Assembly (NCBI RefSeq): GCF_900456975.1
Contig: NZ_UGYM01000002.1
Span: forward strand, 2,356,001-2,420,000
DNA length: 64,000 nt
Source: Shewanella baltica
Lineage (GTDB): Bacteria > Pseudomonadota > Gammaproteobacteria > Enterobacterales > Shewanellaceae
Direction: 5' to 3'
The notes under the pieces are model-generated. The model worked only from the letters and a program-made list of their open reading frames with translations, made no database searches and was not told the origin of the DNA. Numbering within the stretch: position 1 is the first letter of the stretch; every line of letters starts with the position of its first letter. The position numbers and the translations under genes were made by a program. This document shows, piece after piece, positions 48,195-58,412 of the stretch.

Positions 48195-49252
48195 GGCTTT
48201 GTTTCCTAAATCGAGTCAGCGAACAAAACTCTCATCATTGTTCAAATATCAAGCTACATAGTGGGTTTCAGGCATACCTAGCCCAGTAAGCTTGTTCAAA
48301 GCCCTAATCATCGCGTAAGTTTCTCCCACCTGAGCGTTATAATTCCGCATGCTCAACGTGCCTCCTAGCAGTTGTTTTACCCTGTACATGGCGGTTTCTG
48401 AGATTGAACGGCGATGATAACCATACCGTTTTTTCCACTGCTTATTTGAGCCATGAAGCTGTTGCCAACTGACGGCTAAGTTTCGTGGATGCCCTTGTTC
48501 CCATAGCGCAGCACCTTCCCTAGGTGGAATGAGCACTAAAGCGCGTTTTCGACGAACGGCTTCGTGACAGGCTTTCGTGTCGTAAGCACCATCACCCGAG
48601 ATATTACGGATTTTTCGATGGGTTTGCTTAAGTAAATTGGGCATCACTTCAGCGTCTGTGACACCTGATAAACTGAGTTCTGCGGCAATAATTTCATGGC
48701 TATGTGTATCTACGGCAATATGCAGTTTACGCCACACTCGGCGCTTTCCATCTGTACCATGTTTCTTCACTTTCCACTCACCTTCGCCATAGACCTTCAA
48801 GCCTGTTGAGTCGATAGCTAAGTGCTTAATGGCGCCGCGAGTCTTGGTTTTAAAAGCAATATTGACCGTTTTCGCGCGTTTACTGATGCAGGTGTAATGC
48901 GGGCAAGATAATGGGATGTCACCCAGTTTAAACACTGAATTGATGAAGCCTTGTAAGGCTCGCAGTGGCATAGAGAAAATACGCTTGACCATCAACGCAG
49001 TGGTAATGGCCAAGTCGCTAAACACTCGAGGGCGACCTTTCTTGGGCTGCTCGACTTTGGCTTTCCACTTAGCAATTGCATCCTCATCAATCCAGAAGGT
49101 AAGTGAACCGCGGTTGATTAAGGCTTGGTTGTATTGCTTCCAGTTGGTTGTTTTATAGTGAGGTTTTGACACGGTTGATGGGTAAGTTGATAGGCGATGC
49201 CGATCAGATCTGCGGCTACGGTTTTAGTTCAACCTATTTAGGAAACAAGGCC
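48195..49252 (-). mobile_element. IS5-family (IS903 group) insertion sequence
   Basis: 1058 bp with terminal repeats GGCTTTGTTTCCTAAAT and GGCCTTGTTTCCTAAAT, close to IS903 ends (GGCTTTGTTGAATAAAT). Perfect 9-bp target duplication GCCATAAAG at 48186-48194 and 49253-49261. Confidence 0.95.
48249..49172 (-). CDS. tnp: IS903-type transposase
   Basis: 307 residues, the IS903 length. DDE residues in LAIDSTGLKVYG, SGDGAYDTKACH and RSISETAMYRVKQLLGG. Intact. Confidence 0.95.
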   Translation of the reverse strand: MSKPHYKTTNWKQYNQALINRGSLTFWIDEDAIAKWKAKVEQPKKGRPRVFSDLAITTALMVKRIFSMPLRALQGFINSVFKLGDIPLSCPHYTCISKRAKTVNIAFKTKTRGAIKHLAIDSTGLKVYGEGEWKVKKHGTDGKRRVWRKLHIAVDTHSHEIIAAELSLSGVTDAEVMPNLLKQTHRKIRNISGDGAYDTKACHEAVRRKRALVLIPPREGAALWEQGHPRNLAVSWQQLHGSNKQWKKRYGYHRRSISETAMYRVKQLLGGTLSMRNYNAQVGETYAMIRALNKLTGLGMPETHYVA

Positions 49253-49410
49253 GCCATAAAGCGAAAACTTATTGGAACTGCCACGGCCTGCTGAAGACTT
49301 TTGCTCTATCGCAGTCGTCCAAATATCAAGGTGAGTGGTAATTAAATTTTCAGCCGTTGGCGTGGCTTTGATATTGCGAGCGTGAGTGTCTGTTATGGAT
49401 AAATCAGCCA

Positions 49411-50913
49411 TTACTTGCCCTCACCGTCTGATGCTGCCGAAGGTGACGATAATGAGGCAGACAAGATGCCTTTGAGTTGGTCACGCAAGGCTTGAATATC
49501 CGCTTGTTGTTTAGCGTAATCGGCTAACAAGGTTTGCGGATCATGGCTTACCACTTCGCCCACATGGGGGTTTTTAATATCGAGGTTGTAGTTACGGGCA
49601 ATAATGTCGTCGATGGAGACTTTCCATGCTTGCTCGTTTTCGACCCGCGCTGCAAAACCATCGGCTTCATCGCCCCACCACGCAAGTTCTGTTTCAAACT
49701 CTTCAAACTTCATCGGTTTGGTTTTGTTGTAGTTTTTTACCCCTGCTGGATAAGGGTGCTCGTAAAACCAGATGTCTTTGGTGGGCTGGCCTTTAGTGAA
49801 AAACAGGATATTGGTTTTAATGCCCGTGTAAGGATTAAACACACCATTAGGTAAACGCACTATGGTGTGCAGATTACATTCTTCGAGCAGCATTTTTTTG
49901 ATTTTGGTTTTAACGCCTTCACCAAATAAGGTGCCATCGGGCAATACCACGGCGGCGCGGCCGCCCTTGCCATTTGTTGCAGGGGCTAGCACCTCAATAA
50001 TTAACTGTAAAAATAAGTCGGCGGTTTCGCGGGTTTGAAACTCACTGGGGAAGTTTTTTTCAATGCCGTCTTCTTCGGTGCCACCAAAGGGTGGATTGGT
50101 GATGATAACGTCAACCTGCTCGTCCCAACTTGAAAGCGGTTTGTTTAAGGTGTTGCCGTGTTTAATTTGCACCGGCACTTCAATGCCGTGCAACATCATG
50201 TTGGTGGTACACAATAAATGCGGTAATTGCTTTTTTTCCACACCAAATATTTGCTGTTGCAGGGTTTGATGGTCGTCTGCTGTTTTAACGTAGTTGGCTT
50301 TAACGTGGTCAAAAGCGCAAGCTAAAAAGCCGCCGGTACCACAGGCCGGATCCATAATCGACTCACCCAGCTTGGGGTCGGTTACCGCCACAATAAACTT
50401 AGTAATGGCACGCGGGGTATAAAACTCGCCCGCGTTACCAGCACTTTGTAAGTCTTTTAATATTTGCTCGTACAAGTCACCAAACAAATGCCGCTCGTTT
50501 GAGTCGGTAAAGTCGATTTCATTGAGTTTATTGATGACTTGGCGCAAAAGCGTGCCGTTTTTCATGTAGTTAAAAGCATCTGAAAACGCCGCTTTTACCA
50601 CATAACCGCGAGGATTTTTATCTATTGGTGCGGTGAGATTTTTAAGATCAGGGAATAGCTCATCATTGACAAATTCAAGTAGCTCGTTACCTGTGATGCC
50701 TTCGTTATCGGCCGCCCAATTGCGCCATAAAAAATCACTCGGGATAGGTGTACTGTAATCATCGAGTTCTAGCTCTAACTGCTCTTCTTGGGCATCGAAT
50801 ACTTTTAAGAACAGTAACCAAGACATTTGGCCTAGTCGCTGGGCATCGCCATCGACGCCGGCATCTTTACGCATAATGTCTTGAATAGATTTAACGGCTG
50901 AACTGATAGACAT
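49411..50913 (-). CDS. hsdM: HsdM, type I adenine methyltransferase
   Basis: 500 residues. HsdM N-terminal helical domain, then the N6-adenine methyltransferase with GEFYTPRAI, motif I DPACGTGGFLACAF and catalytic NPPFGG (motif IV). It methylates the recognition site with HsdS and, with HsdR, forms the restriction complex. Stop overlaps the hsdS start. Confidence 0.95.
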   Translation of the reverse strand: MSISSAVKSIQDIMRKDAGVDGDAQRLGQMSWLLFLKVFDAQEEQLELELDDYSTPIPSDFLWRNWAADNEGITGNELLEFVNDELFPDLKNLTAPIDKNPRGYVVKAAFSDAFNYMKNGTLLRQVINKLNEIDFTDSNERHLFGDLYEQILKDLQSAGNAGEFYTPRAITKFIVAVTDPKLGESIMDPACGTGGFLACAFDHVKANYVKTADDHQTLQQQIFGVEKKQLPHLLCTTNMMLHGIEVPVQIKHGNTLNKPLSSWDEQVDVIITNPPFGGTEEDGIEKNFPSEFQTRETADLFLQLIIEVLAPATNGKGGRAAVVLPDGTLFGEGVKTKIKKMLLEECNLHTIVRLPNGVFNPYTGIKTNILFFTKGQPTKDIWFYEHPYPAGVKNYNKTKPMKFEEFETELAWWGDEADGFAARVENEQAWKVSIDDIIARNYNLDIKNPHVGEVVSHDPQTLLADYAKQQADIQALRDQLKGILSASLSSPSAASDGEGK

Positions 50914-51000
50914 AAATTTCTCTTTTCGTTTTTAATGCTTAACGCTTAATTTTTAGTTGTAAGTAAAACGCACCAAAGTACGCACTGCTTATTAGACTGA

Positions 51001-53484
51001 TTATTGTGCTATTTGGTAGATTTCGGCTTCTAACTCACTAATGGCTTGTTCGTACTGGGGTTTGCCACCAAAGCCTTTTTTGATGATGTCACTTAAACTG
51101 CCTATGTCATTAAATGGCTGAACTTTAAGCACTTGCAGATTTTCAATTTCTTGCACGCCCACATCGGCGTATTTTACCAATAAATTCTCGAGTACGGCTT
51201 GGGCCGTGTCGGAATATTTAGTGAAATAATTACGTTTTTTAACGTTATTAGCCCGTTCAGCGCGGGTTAACGGCGGTTGGTCGTAGACGACATGGCAAAT
51301 CATATCGAAGGGATCCATGTCTTTGCCCACTTCTTCCTCAAGTGCAGACCAAATAATCCCCTCTTGCGCCAGCTCATCGATTACCGCTTGTTTACGGTCG
51401 GCGTCATTCCAACGCCTGACAAACTCATCAAGCGAACTGAACTGTTTCGCCATGGTTTTACGGGTGTAATCCTTAAAGGATTCAGTGACCAGTTTGCCGT
51501 CGCTGTCGTAATACTGCACCCGCTCAGCAACTTTGCTGACTGTCACGCCAGATACGCGGTACTTGTTAACCTTACGAGTTTCGCCTTCGTCCCATTCACT
51601 TTCATCAAAGCTACCATCGCCTTGAGGATCATTTTTGGTGTTGTCTTGGTCTTGGCCTTCGCCTTGTTGCTCATCTTGAATGTCCCCCTGAACATCTTCC
51701 TCGTTTGGTTCATCATCAGCGGCATCAATATCCACGTCTTCATCTTCAATGTCTTCTGGCGTCACTTTAATGATTTTTTCAGGGGTACCATCAAAACGTT
51801 CGTCGGCAAATAACTCGGTTGCCTTTTTGAAATCCAGAATGGTAAACCATAACTTATTGTATTTATCATCTATTCGAGTGCCGCGACCGATGATCTGCTT
51901 AAATTTAGTCATGGATTGAATATTTTGATCGAGCACCACTAACTTACAGGTTTTCGCATCGACACCTGTGGTCATGAGTTCTGAGGTGGTCGCAATAACC
52001 GGATAGGCCTTTTTAGGGTTGATGAAGTTATCCAGCTGGGCTTTGCCGAGTTCATCATCACCGGTGATCTTCATAACGTATTTGTCATTTTTCGCCATTT
52101 GCTCAGGGTTAAGATTGGCAAGTGCGCGTCGCATCCGTTCGGCGTGATCAATATCGTTGCAAAAAACAATGGTTTTACCCATAGGATCGGTGCGTTTAAG
52201 GTAGTTAGTTATGGTTTCGGCCACCAACTGAGTACGCTCATCAATCACCATAGTGCGGTCAAAGTCTTTTTGGTTATAGATCCTGTCTTCGATAACTTCG
52301 CCATTGTTGTCGATTTGGCCCTTTGTGGGTCGCCAGCCTTGTAAGTCCACATCAATATCCACCCGAACCACTTTATAAGGCGCTAAGAAACCATCGTCGA
52401 TACCTTCTTTGAGCGAATAGGTGTAAAGCGGATCGCCAAAATAATCAGAGTTAGAGACCTCATCGGTTTCTTTTGGGGTTGCGGTTAAGCCCACTTGCGC
52501 GGCACTGCTAAAATACTCGAGAATTTCGCGCCAAGCGCTGTCGTCACTGGCACTGCCACGATGACATTCATCAATAATGATCAGGTCAAAAAAGTCTGGA
52601 GCGACTTGTTTAAACGCTTTTTGACTCTCATCAGGGCCAGTCAGTGCTTGATAAAGTGCTAGATGGATTTCATAAGCAGGATCGACTGTTCGGCCAGTAA
52701 TTTTGGTCATCGATGTGCCAAAGGGCTGAAAATCGTTTATGCGAGTTTGATCGACCAAAATATTACGGTCAGCGAGGAATAAAATGCGTTTCTTGGCACG
52801 GGATTTCCATAACCGCCAGATGATTTGAAATGCTGTGTAGGTTTTACCTGTGCCCGTTGCCATCACCAGCAATACCCGATCTTTACCCGATGAGATAGCT
52901 TCAACGGTTTTATTGATGGCTTGCAACTGATAATAACGCGGGTGCTTACCCGTGCCGTCATCGTAATAGGCTTCGTTAATGATAGGTAACTGCGCTGCGG
53001 TATAACCTTTCCAAATACAATATTTAGCCCAGAGTTCTTCAGGACTAGGAAAATCTTCTAAGCGGATTTCGGATTCAAGGTTGTGAGCCTCTGGCGTGCC
53101 CGGGCTGTTTGTGATGGCATGGGTCTTGTCGTGGAATATAAAACCATCGCCGTTAGAGGCAAACACAAAGGGAACATCGAGCAAATGAGCATAATCGAGT
53201 GCTTGTTGTATGCCCTTACCGACTTCATGCTTATTCGCTTTAGCCTCAATCACCGCCAGCGGCATACTCGGTTTATGGTAGAGCACAATGTCGGCTGACT
53301 TAACCGTTGTGCGCATGCCCATTTGACCCCGAACAATCACCTTACCATCACGCAACTTCACCTCCTGGCGAATTTGCGTCATATCATCCCAACCCGCATT
53401 TTTTACCGCAGGCATGATGAACTTTGTGATGATGTCTGTTTCGGTTAACTTTGCTTTATTGATGCTCGCGTTATGGTTGACCAT
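51001..53484 (-). CDS. hsdR: HsdR, type I restriction subunit (EcoEI/EcoAI-like)
   Basis: 827 residues. N-terminal PD-(D/E)xK nuclease ([19 protein letters not shown], ~70-90), superfamily 2 translocase ([32 protein letters not shown]), then an acidic Asp/Glu/Gln-rich linker (~570-620) and the EcoEI_R_C-type C-terminal domain. Length and C-terminus fit the type IB branch. ATP-driven translocation and cutting of unmodified DNA. First gene of the operon. Confidence 0.93.
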   Translation of the reverse strand: MVNHNASINKAKLTETDIITKFIMPAVKNAGWDDMTQIRQEVKLRDGKVIVRGQMGMRTTVKSADIVLYHKPSMPLAVIEAKANKHEVGKGIQQALDYAHLLDVPFVFASNGDGFIFHDKTHAITNSPGTPEAHNLESEIRLEDFPSPEELWAKYCIWKGYTAAQLPIINEAYYDDGTGKHPRYYQLQAINKTVEAISSGKDRVLLVMATGTGKTYTAFQIIWRLWKSRAKKRILFLADRNILVDQTRINDFQPFGTSMTKITGRTVDPAYEIHLALYQALTGPDESQKAFKQVAPDFFDLIIIDECHRGSASDDSAWREILEYFSSAAQVGLTATPKETDEVSNSDYFGDPLYTYSLKEGIDDGFLAPYKVVRVDIDVDLQGWRPTKGQIDNNGEVIEDRIYNQKDFDRTMVIDERTQLVAETITNYLKRTDPMGKTIVFCNDIDHAERMRRALANLNPEQMAKNDKYVMKITGDDELGKAQLDNFINPKKAYPVIATTSELMTTGVDAKTCKLVVLDQNIQSMTKFKQIIGRGTRIDDKYNKLWFTILDFKKATELFADERFDGTPEKIIKVTPEDIEDEDVDIDAADDEPNEEDVQGDIQDEQQGEGQDQDNTKNDPQGDGSFDESEWDEGETRKVNKYRVSGVTVSKVAERVQYYDSDGKLVTESFKDYTRKTMAKQFSSLDEFVRRWNDADRKQAVIDELAQEGIIWSALEEEVGKDMDPFDMICHVVYDQPPLTRAERANNVKKRNYFTKYSDTAQAVLENLLVKYADVGVQEIENLQVLKVQPFNDIGSLSDIIKKGFGGKPQYEQAISELEAEIYQIAQ

Positions 53485-53731
53485 TACTAATCCAATTCCC
53501 TCTAGATAGATAACCGAATATTCTGGTTATTGAGTTTGCCACAAAGCCCTTAAGTAACCTAGGGTTAGAACAGCAATTACCCTGTAATTATCTTATTTTG
53601 TGTTTTACATCAAAACCAAATAACGTGGACATTTCATCATAAATATCCAATCAACTGATTAATTTGCCCGAGGATGTGCTTACTTATCTATGTGGGGAAC
53701 AGGGACGACCTCGCAATGAAGCCTTAACAGG

Positions 53732-53759
53732 CTGAAATAATAAAAAATTATTATTTCAG
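53732..53759. repeat. Perfect AT-rich hairpin
   Basis: CTGAAATAATAA and TTATTATTTCAG around AAAA. Confidence 0.7.
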
Positions 53760-53828
53760 ATGGCAGTACCAAAGTGTGCAGCCGACTTCATCTACTGGTA
53801 ATGCATTGTAAAATCTTTGTATACCCTT

Positions 53829-53852
53829 CAAAAGGCACTTAGGTGCCTTTTG
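53829..53852. terminator. Terminator of the gene at 53880
   Basis: AAAAGGCAC / GTGCCTTTT with TTAG-type loop, downstream of the minus-strand gene ending at 53880. Confidence 0.75.
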
Positions 53853-53879
53853 TCGTTTGTGGAAATTAGAGATTGTTTG

Positions 53880-54758
53880 TTAGCGATAAAACCTTTCGGT
53901 GAGTTCATCACACAGCAGAGTACGATAGATAATTCGTTGCTTAAGTGATGCCGCATCTTGCGCGGTTAATAAAGGCTGACGAGTCTTTTTATCAGGCCTT
54001 GTGGTTAGCTCATCATAGAGCTGCTCATGAAGTCGTTTAATGTCGCTAAAAATGTGCAAGGATTGAGAAAACAGCATGACCTTATCGTAGTAGCCTTGCC
54101 CTATTCCATCATGCCATTTCAATAAAATGGTTTGCCGCGCGGCTTTTGTCTTAAAGGAATGCTCCATTTCGACGGCACAAATTGTTCCATCCACCTCCCT
54201 CACTATCCCATCCACATTTCGCACGCTGCTGTGAGTAAAACGCCGTTTAAACTCGGGTTCAGTCATCATGGCACACCATAGCGGATTTGGCTCTCCATTA
54301 GGCTTGTGATGATGGATGCCTTTCAACAACACAAACTGCATGATTAAGTCGTGCATTAAAGTGTTCTGGTTCACTTGCAGCGCCGGATGCTCTTTCGCAC
54401 GATAATAGACTGCAACATTCAGTAACTCTTCGGCGTATTTTGCGCCACTGTAAGTGAGTGTATAAACACGGCCATCGTGGGAACGATGGGTAGTAACGAG
54501 GCAGAGCAGTTGCTCTTGGACAAGCTTATTTAAATGCTCCAGAGATTGCCGATGGCTGATGCCATAGAGCCAAGCAATGTTACTCGGTGAAATCAGACCG
54601 AATCGAGCCACCAATTTCATGGTGAACTCGCGGCGGATTTTCCCCGTTTTATTGTTATTTACACCAGGTCGATATTGCATATCGAAATTCAAAAACGGGT
54701 CGTATCGAAGTGGAAGATTCGCGACCGATTTATCCTTTGCGCTACTGTGTGATGTCAT
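53880..54758 (-). CDS. Replication-relaxation-like protein (wHTH plus nuclease-like domain)
   Basis: 292 residues. N-terminal winged helix (FGLISPSNIAWLYGISHRQSLEHLNKLV, ~50-80). The C-terminal part has H-DLIMQFVLLKG, VDGIVREVDGTICAVEMEHSFKTKAARQ (a D-ExE-K arrangement as in PD-(D/E)xK folds) and YYDKVMLFSQ. This layout matches the replication-relaxation family found on mobile elements. Role here unknown; it may belong to the island's transfer or maintenance functions. Confidence 0.55.
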   Translation of the reverse strand: MTSHSSAKDKSVANLPLRYDPFLNFDMQYRPGVNNNKTGKIRREFTMKLVARFGLISPSNIAWLYGISHRQSLEHLNKLVQEQLLCLVTTHRSHDGRVYTLTYSGAKYAEELLNVAVYYRAKEHPALQVNQNTLMHDLIMQFVLLKGIHHHKPNGEPNPLWCAMMTEPEFKRRFTHSSVRNVDGIVREVDGTICAVEMEHSFKTKAARQTILLKWHDGIGQGYYDKVMLFSQSLHIFSDIKRLHEQLYDELTTRPDKKTRQPLLTAQDAASLKQRIIYRTLLCDELTERFYR

Positions 54759-55575
54759 TAAAAATACCTTTGATTAAATGGGTACAATTAACTAGCCATC
54801 GAGGGGACAAATTTAACGCATTGATGATATTTTTGAGTGAATAGTTGCAGATTTTCATCACGATAAACTGCTTTCATCCTGTCGGAATGAAAATAGCGAT
54901 GAACATCGCTACCAAGCCAGCCTTTGGCTGATGAGTCACTTGCTGCGCAAACGACTCAGATGCCCTGAAGCGCCCGCCAGCTCTGATGACTCGTCATCGA
55001 CGCTGGCTTACGAACTCCGTTCTAGCACTCCACGACATCAGACGCGCATGCACCGAGCTACGCTCTGTACTAACCGCATTTTCGCCGCTCACGTCGAGGG
55101 GGCGATGTGCCATCTTATTCCCCCTCGCGTCTCGCTCACTTTTCTCACGAAAAGTCTGGGGTTTAGGGGTGTATTTGTGCCAAATTCACCCCTAAATTTT
55201 GCTGAGGCAAAACTAAAATGCGGTTAGTACAGACCAGCTGTACATGCGCGTGCTCCTTTGAGCCATTACTGCGTAATCGCCCAAATCCGCGCTTGAAAGC
55301 TTGTTATCACAAGCACTTTTGTCGCAGAAAATCGTACCGATTTTTGCTCGTCAAAAGCACATTCTGTTAACGCCAACCTGCAAGCTCAGCATTAAAATGT
55401 CGTCAATAATGTGAGTGTGAAGTCCGAGACAAGATAAAAAAATGAAAGAAAAACTACAAAACTCACTCAACATTTTTATTGTCCACCATTGCGAAAAATA
55501 TGCTTGAAAAAGTGCTTTTTTTCATTAATGTCAATTTAGGAGCTTTACTCTTAATCACATTAAAGGAATAACAGC
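54759..55575. other. Long non-coding region with nested inverted repeats
   Basis: About 800 bases, GC-richer than its surroundings. Outer arms ACGCGCATG (55042) / CATGCGCGT (55243) and 19-bp arms TCTGTACTAACCGCATTTT (55064-55082) / complement (55215-55233) enclose a 35-bp palindrome TTTAGGGGTG..CACCCCTAAA (55162-55196). Overlapping short ORFs here have no ribosome binding site and odd composition. Confidence 0.6.
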
Positions 55576-55785
55576 ATGACTGACAATAATCACAACGGCC
55601 CGATCGTAAACATTGATGGCACACCTATGATAGGTAACACAGGAATCGATGTGCATGGCAACCCATTTGGCATTACTGAATCCGACACATCGGCGTGTAA
55701 TAGCAGCATAAGCGATGATGCTTGGTCATTGCCTAACGACACATTTAGCTGCGATTTCGACAGTGGATTTGGGGATGGTTTCTAA
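55576..55785 (+). CDS. Small acidic hypothetical protein
   Basis: 69 residues, rich in Asp/Asn/Ser/Gly, no Lys or Arg, ending SGFGDGF. AAAGGA ribosome binding site 8 bases upstream. No family recognised. Three bases before the next ORF, likely cotranscribed. Confidence 0.6.
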   Translation: MTDNNHNGPIVNIDGTPMIGNTGIDVHGNPFGITESDTSACNSSISDDAWSLPNDTFSCDFDSGFGDGF

Positions 55786-55787
55786 TT

Positions 55788-56033
55788 ATGCGCCGTCATC
55801 TAAACGACAAAACACTTGCCAAATGGATACCTTTAGTCCTTTTGAGCATTATCACTATCATGTGCTTTTGCTGGTTTATCTATACTGAGGATATGAATTG
55901 CCTTTTACCTCCGTTAATACTGCATATTAAGTACGCCTTCGGTGTTTTAGCCTATGATAGACGTTATGCAAATACACCCGAGCCCGAGGATCCATGGGTG
56001 CGTTTTAAGTACATGATGTTCCGGTTTTGCTAA
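55788..56033 (+). CDS. Small membrane protein
   Basis: 81 residues with one clear transmembrane helix (WIPLVLLSIITIMCFCWFIY) and a basic start. The rest is polar with PEPEDPW. Unknown function. Confidence 0.55.
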   Translation: MRRHLNDKTLAKWIPLVLLSIITIMCFCWFIYTEDMNCLLPPLILHIKYAFGVLAYDRRYANTPEPEDPWVRFKYMMFRFC

Positions 56034-56093
56034 ACCTCAACGTAACTAACCAGACAAATTAGTGAATGACGCCTATAGGGCGGTTAAGGAAAA

Positions 56094-56174
56094 ATGATGG
56101 AATTTTTACTACCAATTGCGCTAATGATTATTGGCAGCATAGTGCTTGTGAAAAGATGTAAGCCAAAGAAATAG
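56094..56174 (+). CDS. 26-residue membrane micro-ORF
   Basis: MMEFLLPIALMIIGSIVLVK followed by RCKPKK. AAGGA ribosome binding site 4-8 bases upstream. Short hydrophobic peptide with a basic tail, third in the small gene cluster. Confidence 0.45.
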   Translation: MMEFLLPIALMIIGSIVLVKRCKPKK

Positions 56175-56330
56175 ATAAGAAAAAACGCTGAAATCCGTGA
56201 CCATAGTAAGGAATCTGCCTAAATGTTTAAGCAGTTTCCTTATTTAAATCGCATCGAAATCAATCTGGCTCAACCACCACTTCGAGCCAACAACTTTCGC
56301 CAGTTAGCTTGACTATTAAGTAAGGCGTCA

Positions 56331-56789
56331 TCATCTGAGAAAGTTATTAAATAACTCAATCTCAACAGCACTCCAGTCTGGAAAGCGTATCGAACCAAAC
56401 TGCCACAAATACCCCTTAAAAAACTCTTGGCCCTTTCCTTCAACGTGGTCATCGATAAGAATATCTCCTTTCAGCAATCCTTTGTTCGGAATGATGATAA
56501 GACGACTGACATATTCCATGCCTAAGTGTTGCTCTACCCAAATCCGCTTCTCCATATAGCACAATGGATTTTGCAAACTTGGCGCTGTGGCTATATAAGG
56601 CTCAATTTCTGGATGTTCGAGCATCTTTTTCATCACAGCAATGCCACCTACTTTAGGGGCTAAGCAGCTGAAAAATCCCAATTCAGCTTGAGGGTATGCC
56701 TGCTCAGGTTTCTGGAGTTTTTTAAAGGTTACAGCTTCTGTATAATTTACAAGCACATCGTCCATGTCTACATATACTATTTTTGGCAT
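56331..56789 (-). CDS. 5'(3')-deoxyribonucleotidase-like HAD protein
   Basis: 152 residues. HAD motif I VDMDDVLVNY (residues 7-16), motif II in IATAPS, Lys in IPNKGLLKGD and motif IV LIDDH. Fits the NT5C / YorS-YfbR-like deoxynucleotidase family (dephosphorylates dNMPs). Its presence next to integrases suggests a mobile accessory, possibly acting on nucleotide pools. Confidence 0.8.
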   Translation of the reverse strand: MPKIVYVDMDDVLVNYTEAVTFKKLQKPEQAYPQAELGFFSCLAPKVGGIAVMKKMLEHPEIEPYIATAPSLQNPLCYMEKRIWVEQHLGMEYVSRLIIIPNKGLLKGDILIDDHVEGKGQEFFKGYLWQFGSIRFPDWSAVEIELFNNFLR

Positions 56790-56821
56790 AAATTAACCTT
56801 AAGTAATTTCAATCATTTAAA

Positions 56822-58063
56822 TCAAAATGTGAAAGCTTTTTCAGCCATTTCTCTCATGCAGTATTTTTGCGTTGGTAGCCACTTACCATAGTGTTTCTCG
56901 ATCATCTTTATGCTGGTATGTCCCATTTGCCGAGCAACCCAAGATAAAGGTAGTCCTGCCGAAATTAAGTGCGATGCAAAGGTATGCCGCGTTTGACTTG
57001 GCCCTCTAAAACGAATCCCAGCTTTCTTCAAGTGGTAACAATAAAATCTTTGTCTCAAGTGGGCATCTGAAGTGTATGCTTTTCTAGTATTACTATTACA
57101 AAATACAAAGTGAACACGCTGCCTCTCTATAGACTTATTGTCCTCTCGAAGCACATTAATCGTTTCTAGTGCAGAATAATTATAATTATCACGCTGATCA
57201 ATGAGTATTGTTTTTGCCTGCGGGAGTAACTCTATATGCCTGTTACTAGATAGGTTTTTTGGCTTTTTGTAAATGCCTTCAACGACTGCACGCGAGATAT
57301 GAATTGTATCGTTCTCTAAGTCAACATCTTCCCATGCCAACGCCATCAACTCACTGACCCTTAGACCGAGAAAGCAATTACAAATGATCATATTGACTTC
57401 AGATTGTCTATCTGTGGCCACTGATGCTATTTGGGTTATCTCTTCGGCTAAGAATGGATCTGGTACTTGCGTTAACACTTTGAGATTTGTAACGTTAGTC
57501 GATTTTAACCTATCCAGCGGATTAACCGATATTGCCTCATCCAACAGCGCAAAGGTAAATATCTGATTTAAAATGCTTAAAATCTCCTTAATCGTTTTGT
57601 TACTCAAATACGCTAGTTTAGTATTCATCCATGATTCAATATCTAACGGCTTAATTTTATCAACTGCATCATTTGCAAAGCGAGGCACGATATGCGTCAG
57701 AATCTTATTCTCGTAGTTTTTAATCGTACATGGCGCTAACGTTATCCTTTTCGCGTTCAAAAAAGCGTCAATGTAATGATTGAAGAATTTAGCTTCAAGC
57801 TGTTCCTCTCGAATGAAATGATAATTATCAAGTTGCTTCAAAAATTGCTCATGATTATATTTTGCTAGATTTTTCAAATCACTAACGATTACTGATGCGC
57901 GTAACAATCCTTGTTCAGTGCACTCAATATCATCTAATGCCATACGGTATAGTTTTGAGTTAAGTTTAAACATCATTCGGACGCAGGTACTTGAGCGAAT
58001 ATCTAGATGTTTAATATTTTTTTTCTTACAAAACAATTTCGCTTGCTCAACTGTCATTAACAT
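56822..58063 (-). CDS. int: Tyrosine recombinase / integrase
   Basis: 413 residues. N-terminal arm-binding and core-binding (SAM-like) domains, then the catalytic domain with Arg in LGLRVSELMALAWEDV, the H-x-x-R box QTRHTFASHLI, GH in QMGHTSIKMIEKHYGKW with catalytic Tyr. Divergent from a second integrase. Confidence 0.92.
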   Translation of the reverse strand: MLMTVEQAKLFCKKKNIKHLDIRSSTCVRMMFKLNSKLYRMALDDIECTEQGLLRASVIVSDLKNLAKYNHEQFLKQLDNYHFIREEQLEAKFFNHYIDAFLNAKRITLAPCTIKNYENKILTHIVPRFANDAVDKIKPLDIESWMNTKLAYLSNKTIKEILSILNQIFTFALLDEAISVNPLDRLKSTNVTNLKVLTQVPDPFLAEEITQIASVATDRQSEVNMIICNCFLGLRVSELMALAWEDVDLENDTIHISRAVVEGIYKKPKNLSSNRHIELLPQAKTILIDQRDNYNYSALETINVLREDNKSIERQRVHFVFCNSNTRKAYTSDAHLRQRFYCYHLKKAGIRFRGPSQTRHTFASHLISAGLPLSWVARQMGHTSIKMIEKHYGKWLPTQKYCMREMAEKAFTF

Positions 58064-58412
58064 CTTGTCTATCCAAAGTATGAAATATACCTTGATATTA
58101 ACTTAAATTAATGATATTAAAAGGAATCTTCACTGTGAAACTCAGCTTAAATTCCTTCCTAAACAAAATAATCACTCCAAGAACTGCCCTAAAAAGTAGT
58201 CAATTCAAAAATAATTTTTTTAAATATCAGTAGTGTTGCCTGGCTCGACAACAAACCTTAAATCAGAATAAAATAATTAAAAATCAGCAACATAAAAAAC
58301 CTATGAAGCTTGGGTTACAAAAATAAAAAGCAAAGAAAGCATAATCAAAATTTTCAGCGCCAAATCACTTCGATGACAATAACCTCATACCAACAAAATG
58401 CGAGGTTAAGAT
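58064..58412. other. Divergent integrase intergenic region
   Basis: About 350 bases, very AT-rich, between the two integrase loci. It presumably carries promoters; no recognisable operator. Confidence 0.45.

Larger units (their letters stand above)
46455..49411 (-). pseudogene. hsdS: hsdS, type I specificity subunit split by an IS
   Basis: The gene starts at 49411 (ATG overlapping the hsdM stop) and runs 53 codons (MADLSITDTHARNIKATPTA... FSLYG) to the IS at 48195-49252. It resumes at 48185 with IKKLRELILELAVRGKLVPQ and ends at 46455. Removing the IS and one 9-bp repeat gives an unbroken 629-residue HsdS with two target-recognition domains and two copies of the conserved region (KKQKPLP, ELP-GW, EEQHRIVAKVEELM). 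The distal 559 residues could still be made from a GTG at 48134. The two TRDs should each read half of a bipartite site. Confidence 0.9.
53485..53879. other. Non-coding region upstream of hsdR
   Basis: Contains the hsdR promoter region, a perfect 12-bp-stem hairpin at 53732-53759 and a terminator hairpin at 53829-53852. No ORF seen. Confidence 0.5.

Noticed and set aside
54931..55227. Overlapping ORFs of 98 and 69 residues
   Set aside because: No ribosome binding site, residue mix unlike a protein, and they overlie nested inverted repeats; read as non-coding.
54940..55400. Retron-like non-coding RNA
   Set aside because: The inverted repeats recall msr-msd folds, but no reverse transcriptase gene is nearby.
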